64,000 nt of DNA from Fusibacter ferrireducens (GTDB lineage Bacteria; Bacillota; Clostridia; Peptostreptococcales; Acidaminobacteraceae), in the NCBI RefSeq assembly GCF_015352425.1, contig NZ_JADKNH010000006.1, positions 1 through 64,000 on the forward strand, written 5' to 3'. The notes beneath the pieces are model-generated. The model saw nothing but the letters and a program-made list of their open reading frames with translations. It ran no database searches and was not told the DNA's origin. Positions 35,620 through 43,877 of this stretch are shown in pieces. The first letter of the stretch is position 1. The number at the start of each line of letters is the position of its first letter. Made by a program: the position numbers and the translations under genes.

Positions 35620-36729
35620 ACTGATTTGATGGAATAAATCTATATCCCAAGTATCTACAATAAACAGAGTGCGATTATACTCAAGATTGATTTCTTCAAC
35701 ATCTAAAAAACTATTTTTATCATTGAGATTAAGAACTTTAACACTTGGCCTGCTCGGACTTGCGTGTCTAAAATGTGTGACGACACCGATTCGACCATCA
35801 GACAGAACCACGCCTGAACCCGGTGGGAAAATACATATATTGTTGGTCAACGTCCGGTAGATTTTAGGATCAATTTTAAAGACAGATTCTGTCATCAAAA
35901 TTTCCAAGGCTTTGTAGATCGGCATTTTAGACCGATAAATTCTATTGGTCGTCATAGCATCATACATATCACAAACGGTTACAATCTTCACATACTCTGG
36001 GATCTCAATGCCCTTTAATCCCAATGGATAACCAGATCCATCCAATTTTTCATGATGGAGTCTGATAATCTGCTTGGATAAAAAAGGAATCTGAGAAACC
36101 GTTTCCGTAATCTCATAACCAAATTGCGCATGTTTTTCCACTTCAATGCGTTCTTCTAAAGTCAGTGAGCTCGGTTTATTGATCAGCATTGGACTGACCT
36201 TCATTTTACCAATATCATGTAGTAATGCCCCAAGAGCAATATGCTTAATGTCCTCTTTTTTATAACCCAGTGCCTTTGAAGTTAAAATCGACAAAATGGC
36301 AACATTCACATTGTGCTTGTAAGTATAGCCATCAGATTGAAGCAAGTCCACCACAGTATATAAAATCTGATCTGCCTTTTCCAGAGTTTCAATCAAGAGT
36401 TCTAAAACTTCTTCCACAAGCTTCAAATTCTCTATTGGAATGACGGCCTTAATACCTTGCTTTTCTTGATACATGACATCATCAAAAACCTTTTTTATAC
36501 TTGCAACAGATTTTTGCATCTCTGGCTCAGATAAGAGCGTTTCCTCTTTAATGTCCTTTTTAAGCGCGTTAAGGACATAAACAACATCGACATTATGACT
36601 CAATAATTTTGACAGGACATCATTGTTGATAATGGTCCCTTTTTTAATGAGCATTGTGCCATGTTCCGAATAGATGTGTTTGCTAATTTCATTTCCGAGT
36701 AAAGAAGCATTTACTTGGGTTGTCTGCAT
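35602..36729 (-). CDS. HD-GYP domain c-di-GMP phosphodiesterase
   Basis: Soluble protein of 375 residues. The N-terminal ~130 residues are an uncharacterised region typical of stand-alone HD-GYP proteins; the catalytic part (about 140-300) has the metal ligands in LLHDIGKMKVSP, KHAQFGYEI and HHEKLDGSGYPLG. The last 70 residues form a small beta domain (PPGSGVVLSDGRIGVV). Predicted to hydrolyse c-di-GMP. GGAGCG precedes ATG 36729. It is transcribed after, but apart from, the metallophosphoesterase gene. Confidence 0.9.
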   Translation of the reverse strand: MQTTQVNASLLGNEISKHIYSEHGTMLIKKGTIINNDVLSKLLSHNVDVVYVLNALKKDIKEETLLSEPEMQKSVASIKKVFDDVMYQEKQGIKAVIPIENLKLVEEVLELLIETLEKADQILYTVVDLLQSDGYTYKHNVNVAILSILTSKALGYKKEDIKHIALGALLHDIGKMKVSPMLINKPSSLTLEERIEVEKHAQFGYEITETVSQIPFLSKQIIRLHHEKLDGSGYPLGLKGIEIPEYVKIVTVCDMYDAMTTNRIYRSKMPIYKALEILMTESVFKIDPKIYRTLTNNICIFPPGSGVVLSDGRIGVVTHFRHASPSRPSVKVLNLNDKNSFLDVEEINLEYNRTLFIVDTWDIDLFHQISKNATD

Positions 36730-37037
36730 GATTCGCTCCAATAAGATATTTGATGATTTTACTATATCCTGTAAAAAGTGATATGTATAACAATACATGT
36801 GGTATGAATTCTATTTTTTGTTCTTTTGAGCGCCATCCCTTAATTATATCGGCACAACATAAATATTCTTTAGAGTATTCACGACTTTTTTTCAAATTTT
36901 CTATTCTTATTTTGAACTCTTTTGCTTTACAAATAAAATGCCCTCTCCTATGCAAACCGTTTGCTCTTTTAACGGTCTACACAGAAGGGCGCATATTTTC
37001 TTGTGCCATGACATCATATTCTATTGTAAAAAAGATA
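36730..37037. other. Intergenic region before the HD-GYP gene
   Basis: 308 bp. On the minus strand a nested hairpin (GCCCTTCT with AGGAGAGGGC outside, ACCGTT with AAACGGT inside, about 36940-36996) followed by ATTTTATTT may end the seven-gene operon. The rest is AT-rich promoter sequence. No c-di-GMP riboswitch pattern was found. Confidence 0.45.
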
Positions 37038-37874
37038 TCACTCTATCGTAAAAACTGTTATTTTGGGAATATTTCCAAATCTGTACTTCATCTTTGTGTT
37101 GCCCAATCCTGTATTGACATACAAAAGTGATTGCCTCTCATTATCTATTTCGTAATAACCATTTGTGTAGATTTTAGACAGTGGCGGTGTAATAATTGGT
37201 CCCCAAAATGGCAATTTAATTTGCCCACCATGACTGTGCCCCGAGAGGATCAGGTCAAAGGGTTCACCCTTTGCATATTCGTAAAGGTCTGGCTCATGCA
37301 GAAGCAACACATTGTAATGCAATGCATCTATGTCATTTTCAATAAATTCAAAACTGGGGTCACCGAGCATGCCATCATCAATCCCATAAAAATCATAAAC
37401 TCTGCCATTTGCCTCATAAGAGATCCTCTCATTGATTAAGACCACAAAACCTGCTTCAGACATGAAATCTTCATAAATTGCCTTTCCCCCACCTCCGAAA
37501 TCATGATTTCCAAAGATGGCGATTTTTAAAGCAGATTTATTCAGTTGCTTAAGTATTTTAGATGCCTCGTCTTTGGAATCATAAGCATTGGGAACATCAA
37601 AGAGATCTCCAGTAAAGACAATGACATCTGGGTTTTCACCATTAATGCGATCCACAACTTTCTGGAATTGTTCTAAAGTATAAAAAGGGCCTAACTGCGT
37701 ATCTGTAAATTGAACTATTTTCAAATCCGATGATGATAAATTTTCTGAAGCATATAAATCTCGTTTGTACTCAAGCGTCTTTCTTTCGGTAATCAGTAAT
37801 TTTGCCTCAATTGAAGTCGCATATAAAAGGAGCAAACCAAAGAGTAAAAGCACTAAAATAAAGGCTTTTCTCAT
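37038..37874 (-). CDS. Membrane-anchored metallophosphoesterase
   Basis: Protein of 278 residues with an N-terminal membrane anchor (about 4-22) and a calcineurin-like phosphoesterase domain. Metal motifs in order: QFTDTQLG, VFTGDLFD, FGNHDFGG, LLLHEPD and LSGHSHGGQIKLP. It resembles YkuE-type enzymes of the cell envelope; substrate unknown, lipid or nucleotide phosphates possible. Ribosome site AAAGGGGG. Its ATG follows the deoxynucleoside kinase stop directly, closing a seven-gene run. Confidence 0.9.
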   Translation of the reverse strand: MRKAFILVLLLFGLLLLYATSIEAKLLITERKTLEYKRDLYASENLSSSDLKIVQFTDTQLGPFYTLEQFQKVVDRINGENPDVIVFTGDLFDVPNAYDSKDEASKILKQLNKSALKIAIFGNHDFGGGGKAIYEDFMSEAGFVVLINERISYEANGRVYDFYGIDDGMLGDPSFEFIENDIDALHYNVLLLHEPDLYEYAKGEPFDLILSGHSHGGQIKLPFWGPIITPPLSKIYTNGYYEIDNERQSLLYVNTGLGNTKMKYRFGNIPKITVFTIE

Positions 37875-38576
37875 CTATATCCCCCTTTTCAAATAAGGCT
37901 CTAGAGCCTTTAGCAAATTTACCCGAACTTCTTCTTTGACAATGCCATCATCACCAAGAACACTTTCATTTAAATCTAGTCTTATCTTAGGGCACAAATC
38001 AAAAGCCTCAAACCATGCTTCATAATTTTTCTGCAAATCCACAAGATAATCTCTTGGTATGAGATCTCCTTCAGTAGATCGTCCTCTAAAATTGATTCTA
38101 TGAAGTGCAGTATCCACACTGACATCAATATAGATGAGCACTTCTGGCACTTTAATGTGTTCAAGCATATTATGAAGCACGTTCTTATAAATCATGTACT
38201 CATCATTTGTCATTTGACCTCTATCATGAATGGTCTTTGCGAAGATCTCGTCACCATAAATAGAACGATCTAGAATTGCACGATTTCCCATTGCCTCAAT
38301 ACGCTTAATATCTTTGAATCGATCATTGAGAAACATCACTTGAATGATGGCACTCCACCTGGACGGCTCTTCATAAAACAAGTCGAGCATTCTCTGTGCT
38401 AAACTATCCTTGCCATCCGATTTTAATTCTTCAAAAATGGGCAAATCTAAAGATTCACTCAAAAACTTTCCCACTGTACTCTTACCCGCACCTATGATGC
38501 CATCAATTACTATTGCCATGTTTTTATTATTGCCTCCGTTTTTATATTGATCTTTGATCACAGATGTAAATTCCAT
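37875..38576 (-). CDS. Deoxynucleoside kinase
   Basis: Nucleoside-salvage kinase with P-loop IDGIIGAGKSTVGKFL, the DRSIYGDEIFA motif that positions the sugar, and an arginine-rich lid (RGRSTEGD). It phosphorylates deoxyadenosine, deoxyguanosine or deoxycytidine. Two starts are possible: 38576 has the better ribosome site (GAGAGG, 7-base gap; 233 residues), whereas 38519 gives the usual family N-terminus (MAIVIDG; 214 residues) but GGAGG is 13 bases away. I list the longer form. It lies 14 bases after the CNB-DUF2225 gene. Confidence 0.88.
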   Translation of the reverse strand: MEFTSVIKDQYKNGGNNKNMAIVIDGIIGAGKSTVGKFLSESLDLPIFEELKSDGKDSLAQRMLDLFYEEPSRWSAIIQVMFLNDRFKDIKRIEAMGNRAILDRSIYGDEIFAKTIHDRGQMTNDEYMIYKNVLHNMLEHIKVPEVLIYIDVSVDTALHRINFRGRSTEGDLIPRDYLVDLQKNYEAWFEAFDLCPKIRLDLNESVLGDDGIVKEEVRVNLLKALEPYLKRGI

Positions 38577-38590
38577 TTGGACGCCTCTCT

Positions 38591-39703
38591 TTAACCCTTT
38601 TTGATCTCATACATCAAATCTTGTGCACGCTGTTTTAAACTCTTGTTGCTTGTTTTCACTCTGACGCCCTGAAGAATATAGTCACGGGCATTCTTTATAT
38701 TGCCAAATTCATAACTCAACATTGCCAATTTTAGAGCAAGCTTAATTTCATCATCAGGATCAAGTGATGACGTTGAATTATACCATGCATCTTCTAGGTA
38801 ATTCAAGAGGATTTCTCTTGCATGTTTTGCCGTTTCATAATCGTTCACGTCTTCCAGTAACCATGCATAAGATTGCCAAAGTCTAGCTTTTACAAAACTT
38901 GACTTCGTAACCCTTTCCAAGATAACGTTCATTTGATAAATGTCCGCAAAAACTTGTTGAATATTGCTTTTCACGAGCACTAACTCATGATTCATCTTAT
39001 ACCTTGGCAGAGATATTTTAAGTTCATTCCGCACCAAATTATTGATTTTAAAAAATTCAGAACCAAAGTTTGTATAATGACAATAAGGACAACGCCAGAG
39101 CTGATACCAAAGCTCATCAATATCCTTATAGATATGCCTGAAATCCCGAGTTTCATGATCCAATTCCAACTGAGAAAATCTAATTTGATTGACTTTGAAA
39201 TTAATGCCGCAAACAGGACAAACGATATCTTTATCAAAGAGGTATTTGTGATGTTCTGCTGGTAAAACCTTACGATAGCTCCTCTCTGATTTTATTTCCA
39301 CATGGTCTTCATTTTTTAAAATTTGAACGCCCTTTTTAGCATTATAAAATTGATCCTTTTGGTTTTGACTCAACAGCTTATCATTTATGGCTTCGAGTTC
39401 TTCTGTCAGTAAGGATAGCATTTCAATGGTTTGAAGCGGATGCTCTTTTACATAGACATCCAAATACCGCAGTGGGACATAGAGGATTTCTGTCTTGGTA
39501 TTACATATTGCATCAAACTCAAATGGCAGTTGATTTATAATCTTCTCAAGTTCCAAATAGCCGCCATCTCGAACTTGTTTATAAATGAGAGATCCGTCTT
39601 TTGACAAACTCACTGAACCCGTCTTCACCATGAAAATCCCCTCTGCTAAAAGACCTTTGCTGTAGATCATCTCAGATTCTTTAAAATGCATGGTCTCAAA
39701 CAT
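38591..39703 (-). CDS. Cyclic-nucleotide-binding-domain protein with DUF2225
   Basis: Protein of 370 residues. An N-terminal cNMP-binding-like domain (about 1-115: IYSKGLLAEGIFMVKTGSVS) lacks a DNA-binding helix-turn-helix. It is joined to a DUF2225 domain with two zinc-knuckle pairs (CPVC near 163, CPYC near 207) and a helical TPR-like tail (about 230-365). Function unknown; such proteins occur in clostridia next to other CNB proteins. AAGGGA before ATG 39703 fixes the start, one base after the stop of the small CNB gene. No membrane segment. Confidence 0.85.
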   Translation of the reverse strand: MFETMHFKESEMIYSKGLLAEGIFMVKTGSVSLSKDGSLIYKQVRDGGYLELEKIINQLPFEFDAICNTKTEILYVPLRYLDVYVKEHPLQTIEMLSLLTEELEAINDKLLSQNQKDQFYNAKKGVQILKNEDHVEIKSERSYRKVLPAEHHKYLFDKDIVCPVCGINFKVNQIRFSQLELDHETRDFRHIYKDIDELWYQLWRCPYCHYTNFGSEFFKINNLVRNELKISLPRYKMNHELVLVKSNIQQVFADIYQMNVILERVTKSSFVKARLWQSYAWLLEDVNDYETAKHAREILLNYLEDAWYNSTSSLDPDDEIKLALKLAMLSYEFGNIKNARDYILQGVRVKTSNKSLKQRAQDLMYEIKKG

Positions 39704-39704
39704 A

Positions 39705-40088
39705 TTAACATCCCTTCTCAGCACAGCGCGATCGCGTACATTTAATTCTACCTGCTAACGTTTTTAACATGTTAATCGCATATTTAGGTTCTAGCATTAT
39801 AAATTGTCCAAAGTTTTCTTTATCAATTCTAAGCGTCAATATGGGTTCTTGGGCAATTATTGTGGCAGATCTCTTGTGATCATGTATCACTGCCATCTCT
39901 CCAAAAACAGCTCCCGTCTTCAGCTTGGCCAACACAATCATCCGACCATCAATATCACTAGTCCTACAGGCGATTACAGAACCACTCAAAAGGATATAAA
40001 TCGCATCTCCGGGTTCACCTTCAAAAAAAATAATATCATCTTGATTAAATTTCATAATACTGCCTATTTTGCGCAAAGCATCATTCAT
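39705..40088 (-). CDS. Stand-alone cyclic-nucleotide-binding domain protein
   Basis: Short protein of 127 residues, essentially one CRP-type cNMP-binding beta barrel (IIFFEGEPGDAIYILLSGSV, GAVFGEMAVIHDHKRSATI) with a short C-terminal helix and no DNA-binding domain. The phosphate-binding cassette (FGEMAVIHDHKRSA) keeps the glycine, glutamate and arginine of a ligand site. ATG 40088 lies inside the MFS stop region (8-bp overlap) after GAGG. Probably pairs with the CNB-DUF2225 protein or modulates the transporter; both are inference. Confidence 0.85.
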   Translation of the reverse strand: MNDALRKIGSIMKFNQDDIIFFEGEPGDAIYILLSGSVIACRTSDIDGRMIVLAKLKTGAVFGEMAVIHDHKRSATIIAQEPILTLRIDKENFGQFIMLEPKYAINMLKTLAGRIKCTRSRCAEKGC

Positions 40089-41301
40089 AATTGGTCCTCG
40101 CATTTTTATATTTGATTATTGAAATCACTAAAAAATTGATAATAAGCATCACAAAGCCAATCCATAAGATGTTTTTAATGCCGACATAGATAGAAATATA
40201 TGTACCAATTGCAGGTGATACCATCCATCCCAGACTGCCCACCAAACCCTGTAGACCAAAGAGTGAGCCGCGATATTCTGGTGCTGTTAACCCCGCAGTC
40301 ATAGATGTAATTAAAGGCTCTATCCCGCCAATCAATAAAAACAATACCCCATATAATCCAATAAACGCATAAAGTGAATGGCTCAGATTTAAGATCAAAG
40401 AAACGCCTATGGCAAGTCCCAGCAATAGCGCAATCAAATTAAATTTATTATAACGATCTCCTAATCGACTGATGAAAAGTGCCGCAATGGTTGTCATTAC
40501 CCCTACAAATCCATTGACCAACCCTGTCATTGCAGCAGTACCCTCTTGGGTATGCATCAGCTCTTGGATATACAATGGGATAAAAGGCGTGAACACAGAC
40601 CTTATAATCCTGTGAAAAAAGAGCATTAGAAGCATTAAGGCAATACTCATTGTTAAAATTTTTCTATAGGTCAACTCACGTTTTTCACCGCTGGCAGCAG
40701 ATTTGACCCTTTGACTCAGCTCTTTGAGTGACGACTTGTCTTCAACCAGCCAAAATGTAATGAAAAAGGCACCGACCAACATCAATATGGCCCCTAAAAA
40801 AAAGCTGACTCTGTATCCAAAATACTCTGCAACGAATCCACCTATAAGTGGTCCCAAAGAGTAACCGATAAAAGTTGAAGAAGACAGAAATCCAAGTGCG
40901 TAAGAGAGCTTATTATCCGGCGTATTAGCGGCAACGAATGTAGAGGAAGCAGTGACCGTTCCAGTAAAAAAGCCCTGTAAAAGTCTCAGAATTAAAAGCT
41001 GCCACACCTGACCAACCATCCCCATAAGCCCTATGATAAAGAAAGCTGTAAACATGGCCCTTTGTATCATCAGTTTTCGACCATATCGATCTGATAAAAT
41101 GCCCCATACAGGGGCCATAATCGCCATCGTTACCGCTGGTGCTGCACTGAGAAGTCCCGTATATAATTTGAGTGTGGTCGGGTCAGTCACCCCAAGATCC
41201 TGTATATAAAAAGGCATAAAAGGCAGGCCAAATCCAAAGCTTGTCAAAGATATAATTTGAGAAATCCATAAGATATATAGATTTGATTTCCATTGTTCCA
41301 T
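40081..41301 (-). CDS. MFS transporter, drug-efflux type
   Basis: Membrane protein of 406 residues with 12 predicted segments. The loop motif GILSDRYGRKLMIQR (motif A) after segment 2 and the second-half copy SRLGDRYNKFN are typical of the major facilitator superfamily; overall layout fits MdtG/YxlH-like multidrug efflux proteins. GGAGTGAC precedes ATG. It is translated between mnmA (33 bases before) and the CNB gene (overlapping), so cyclic-nucleotide-type control of transport is an idea to consider. Substrate unknown. Confidence 0.88.
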   Translation of the reverse strand: MEQWKSNLYILWISQIISLTSFGFGLPFMPFYIQDLGVTDPTTLKLYTGLLSAAPAVTMAIMAPVWGILSDRYGRKLMIQRAMFTAFFIIGLMGMVGQVWQLLILRLLQGFFTGTVTASSTFVAANTPDNKLSYALGFLSSSTFIGYSLGPLIGGFVAEYFGYRVSFFLGAILMLVGAFFITFWLVEDKSSLKELSQRVKSAASGEKRELTYRKILTMSIALMLLMLFFHRIIRSVFTPFIPLYIQELMHTQEGTAAMTGLVNGFVGVMTTIAALFISRLGDRYNKFNLIALLLGLAIGVSLILNLSHSLYAFIGLYGVLFLLIGGIEPLITSMTAGLTAPEYRGSLFGLQGLVGSLGWMVSPAIGTYISIYVGIKNILWIGFVMLIINFLVISIIKYKNARTNYE

Positions 41302-41334
41302 TTTGTCACTCCAATCAGCTGAATAAATAGTCGC

Positions 41335-42438
41335 TTACTTAATCGTGCCCCCACCAACAAGTTTTTTGCCTTCATAAAAGACAACCGCTTGTCCAGGCGT
41401 AATCGCTCTTTGAGGCATATCAAACACAACTTTAACTTCATTATTTGGCAGAGGATAAAGCGTGCATTTTGCTGGTTTTGCACTGTATCTGATCTTCGCT
41501 TCGCACGCATAAGGCCCCTCTAACTGGTCAAATAATATAAAGTTAACTTTATCGGCAATCAAATGATCGCTAAAAACGGCGTCCCCTTCTCCGAGCACCA
41601 CTTGATTTTGATCGGCATCTATAGCCACCACGTACATGGGTTTTCCAAAGGTGACACCAAGACCTTTACGCTGCCCCACTGTAAAATTGACGATCCCTAA
41701 ATGCGTTCCCAAGACATTACCTTCCGAATCAATAAAGTTGCCCTGCTTGTCCTCAATGTCGCTATTGCGCTTTAAAAAGCCCACATAATCTTGATCCGGT
41801 ATGAAACAGATCTCTTGGCTGTCCGATTTCTCAGATATTTGAACATCAAACCTCGACGCGATTTGTCTGACGGCTTCTTTGGATTCAAATTCACCAAGTG
41901 GCATCAAAATATGTTTCAATTGATCTTGAGTCAAATTATAAATGGCATAGGTCTGGTCTTTTAGAATCGCATTGGATTGCTCAACCAGATAGCGATCTGT
42001 CAAATCATCGTGATAGATTTTCGCATAATGCCCTGTTGCCACATAATAGGCCCCTAACTGATGCGCTTTCTCGAGTAAAGCATCAAATTTAACATACTTG
42101 TTGCAAGCGATACATGGGTTTGGCGTCCGTCCATGCTTGTATTCGTCAATAAAATAATCCACAACCGTCTCTTTAAAAACGGTTTTAAAATCCAGTGCGT
42201 AGAAGGGAATGCCAATTTGCATGCAAACTCGCCTTGCATCCTCCACCGATGAGAGACTACAACATCCTCCATCGTTCATAAAATGCGATTCGCTTAGAAA
42301 ATCATCCTGCCATAATCTCATATTGACACCGATGACCTCATAACCCATTGCCTTAAGCTGATATGCCGCCACAGTGCTATCCACACCGCCACTCATGCCA
42401 ACCACAACCTTATTTTTATCCAAATTATAATGATTCAT
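41335..42438 (-). CDS. mnmA: tRNA-specific 2-thiouridylase MnmA
   Basis: Enzyme of 367 residues that adds sulfur to U34 of tRNA-Lys, -Glu and -Gln. The PP-loop VVVGMSGGVDSTVAAY, the first catalytic cysteine in TPNPCIACN and the second in DSQEICFIPD are all present, as is the C-terminal beta barrel. Good ribosome site GGAGAGG. It is placed 20 bases after a cysteine desulfurase that is the likely sulfur donor, the usual arrangement in Firmicutes. Confidence 0.97.
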   Translation of the reverse strand: MNHYNLDKNKVVVGMSGGVDSTVAAYQLKAMGYEVIGVNMRLWQDDFLSESHFMNDGGCCSLSSVEDARRVCMQIGIPFYALDFKTVFKETVVDYFIDEYKHGRTPNPCIACNKYVKFDALLEKAHQLGAYYVATGHYAKIYHDDLTDRYLVEQSNAILKDQTYAIYNLTQDQLKHILMPLGEFESKEAVRQIASRFDVQISEKSDSQEICFIPDQDYVGFLKRNSDIEDKQGNFIDSEGNVLGTHLGIVNFTVGQRKGLGVTFGKPMYVVAIDADQNQVVLGEGDAVFSDHLIADKVNFILFDQLEGPYACEAKIRYSAKPAKCTLYPLPNNEVKVVFDMPQRAITPGQAVVFYEGKKLVGGGTIK

Positions 42439-42458
42439 ATAGTAAATCCTCTCCTATT

Positions 42459-43565
42459 TCAAACAAGCACTCTCAGAGCGCTTATAAATTCATCAATGTC
42501 CTCTTCTGTTGTAAAATGTCCAAGAGATATTCTAAGACAACGCTTTGCTTCTTTTTCTTTGAGACCAATTGCCATTAAGACATGCGATGCCGAAATTGCC
42601 CCAGAACTACATGCTGAGCCCGTGGATACGGCAAAACCCATCATATCGAGATTAATCATAGCACTATCGGCATCCATTTTAGGCAACATAAAATTAACTA
42701 TGCCTGGATGATTATCCGAGTTCATCGCATTGATTTGGATGTCAGCATTTAAATTTTCAATAGCTTGAATCAAGTATTGTTTTAGGGTCCTTAAATGTTT
42801 TATATGAGTCTCCCGATCCTCAAATGCAAGCGCACAAGCACTCCCAAATCCAATGAGATATGGTGTATTTTCTGAAAAAACAAAGGCCTTTGAACGAGTG
42901 CTGTATGGCAAACAAGCAATCAAGTCGCGCTTTATCGACTCTGCTTTTGGTGCAACATACAATCCGCCCATACCTTTTGGCCCATAGAGTTTATGCGCAG
43001 AAAAACTCATGGCATCTATCGGTAGTTCAGAAACCTTAAAACTTTCATTATAAACTGCTTGAACGCCATCCACATGGAAAAAAATTTGGCGTGCTCTTAA
43101 ATAACTGCCCATGATCTCAATGGGTTGCCGCGTACCAATCTCATTGTTGTAAAACATCGTTGAAACAAATCCAGTCTTCTCATTCACACATCTATAAAAT
43201 GCATCCAAATTGATGACACCATTGGCGTCTACCTTTAAATAACTCACCTTGAATCCATCACGTTCCAATTGCTTAAAGACATTTAGCACAGAGGGATGTT
43301 CAATCTCAGAAGTTATAATGTGGTTTTTATCTTGAGGCAAACTCCTGACAATCGTTTTAATGAGCACATTATTACTCTCGGAACCACAGTTCGTAATGCA
43401 TATGTCATTATCATCACACCCCATTAAGGTAGCAATCTTTGTTTTTGCCACTTGTATTTCATGCCATACCGTTTCTATATCTCTATAGGCACCTATGATC
43501 ACATCAGCAACCTCAGCTCTAACAGGCGTTGTTGCCGCATAATCCAGAAAAATTCTCTTTTTCAT
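42459..43565 (-). CDS. Cysteine desulfurase (NifS/IscS-like)
   Basis: PLP enzyme of 368 residues that takes sulfur from cysteine as a bound persulfide. PLP lysine in SFSAHKLYGPKG, catalytic cysteine in STGSACSSG, and the N-terminal LDYAATTPVR. Coupled to mnmA, so tRNA thiolation is its likely main duty; iron-sulfur assembly is possible. AGAGGG precedes the ATG. A -10-like TATAAT at 43635-43630 (minus) lies just after the terminator of the Fur-controlled transcript, suggesting its own promoter. First gene of a seven-gene run down to 37038. Confidence 0.93.
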   Translation of the reverse strand: MKKRIFLDYAATTPVRAEVADVIIGAYRDIETVWHEIQVAKTKIATLMGCDDNDICITNCGSESNNVLIKTIVRSLPQDKNHIITSEIEHPSVLNVFKQLERDGFKVSYLKVDANGVINLDAFYRCVNEKTGFVSTMFYNNEIGTRQPIEIMGSYLRARQIFFHVDGVQAVYNESFKVSELPIDAMSFSAHKLYGPKGMGGLYVAPKAESIKRDLIACLPYSTRSKAFVFSENTPYLIGFGSACALAFEDRETHIKHLRTLKQYLIQAIENLNADIQINAMNSDNHPGIVNFMLPKMDADSAMINLDMMGFAVSTGSACSSGAISASHVLMAIGLKEKEAKRCLRISLGHFTTEEDIDEFISALRVLV

Positions 43566-43652
43566 CTTACCCTCTTAAGTCATCCTCTATTTTATACAAT
43601 TAACCGCTTCACAATTAACTTCACTTATCATTATACACTAAAATACACAATG

Positions 43653-43686
43653 AAAAAACAGGTGCTGGCGAGACACCTGTTTTTTC
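43653..43686. terminator. Strong bidirectional terminator
   Basis: AAAAAACAGGTG / CACCTGTTTTTT; perfect stem of 12 bp counting the A/T flanks, loop of 9-10. Ends the Fur-controlled transcript on the minus strand. Confidence 0.93.
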
Positions 43687-43789
43687 TGTGAGGTATTTAA
43701 ATAAAGTTTACGTTTAAGGTTCCCATTACTTGGGAGGTAAAAAAAACTGAACAGGAAAAGTATAAGTTGACTATAAGGATGTTTATGTT

Positions 43790-43804
43790 TGATAATGATT
43801 ATCA
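43790..43804. promoter_or_regulatory. Perfect Fur box
   Basis: TGATAATGATTATCA is an exact 7-1-7 Fur box; the extended form GATAATGATTATCATTATC (43791-43809) differs from the classic 19-bp box at one central base. It covers the start of a minus-strand promoter and the -10 of a possible plus-strand promoter (TTGACT 18 bp from GATAAT). Confidence 0.88.
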
Positions 43805-43856
43805 TTATCTGTAACATTATATTACCACAGCATTTCGCTTTTGTAAACCCTCTAAT

Positions 43857-43871
43857 TGAAAATAATTCTCA
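43857..43871. promoter_or_regulatory. Second, weaker Fur-like box
   Basis: TGAAAATAATTCTCA matches the 7-1-7 Fur box in 12 of 14 arm positions. It lies just upstream of the -35 of the minus-strand promoter. Confidence 0.5.
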
Positions 43872-43877
43872 TTTATT

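Larger units (their letters stand above)
43653..43812 (-). ncRNA. Candidate Fur-regulated small RNA
   Basis: On the minus strand a sigma-A promoter is seen: TTTACA (43847-43842), 17-bp spacer, TAATAT (43824-43819). A perfect Fur box covers the expected start near 43812. The ~160-nt transcript has no convincing reading frame (only a 9-codon frame without ribosome site), carries a single-stranded-looking TTTACCTCCCAAG segment (complement of 43730-43742) able to pair with Shine-Dalgarno sequences, and ends in a strong terminator at 43686-43653. This is the design of iron-sparing sRNAs such as FsrA of Bacillus subtilis. Alternative: a leader attenuator of the nifS-like operon. Confidence 0.6.

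Noticed and set aside
36730-37037. Possible c-di-GMP riboswitch before the HD-GYP gene
   Set aside because: Looked for the conserved GEMM-type blocks and did not find them; the hairpin present is better explained as a terminator.
43700-43730. Nine-codon frame (MGTLNVNFI) inside the sRNA candidate
   Set aside because: No ribosome site; upstream bases are CCTCCC, the opposite of a Shine-Dalgarno sequence.
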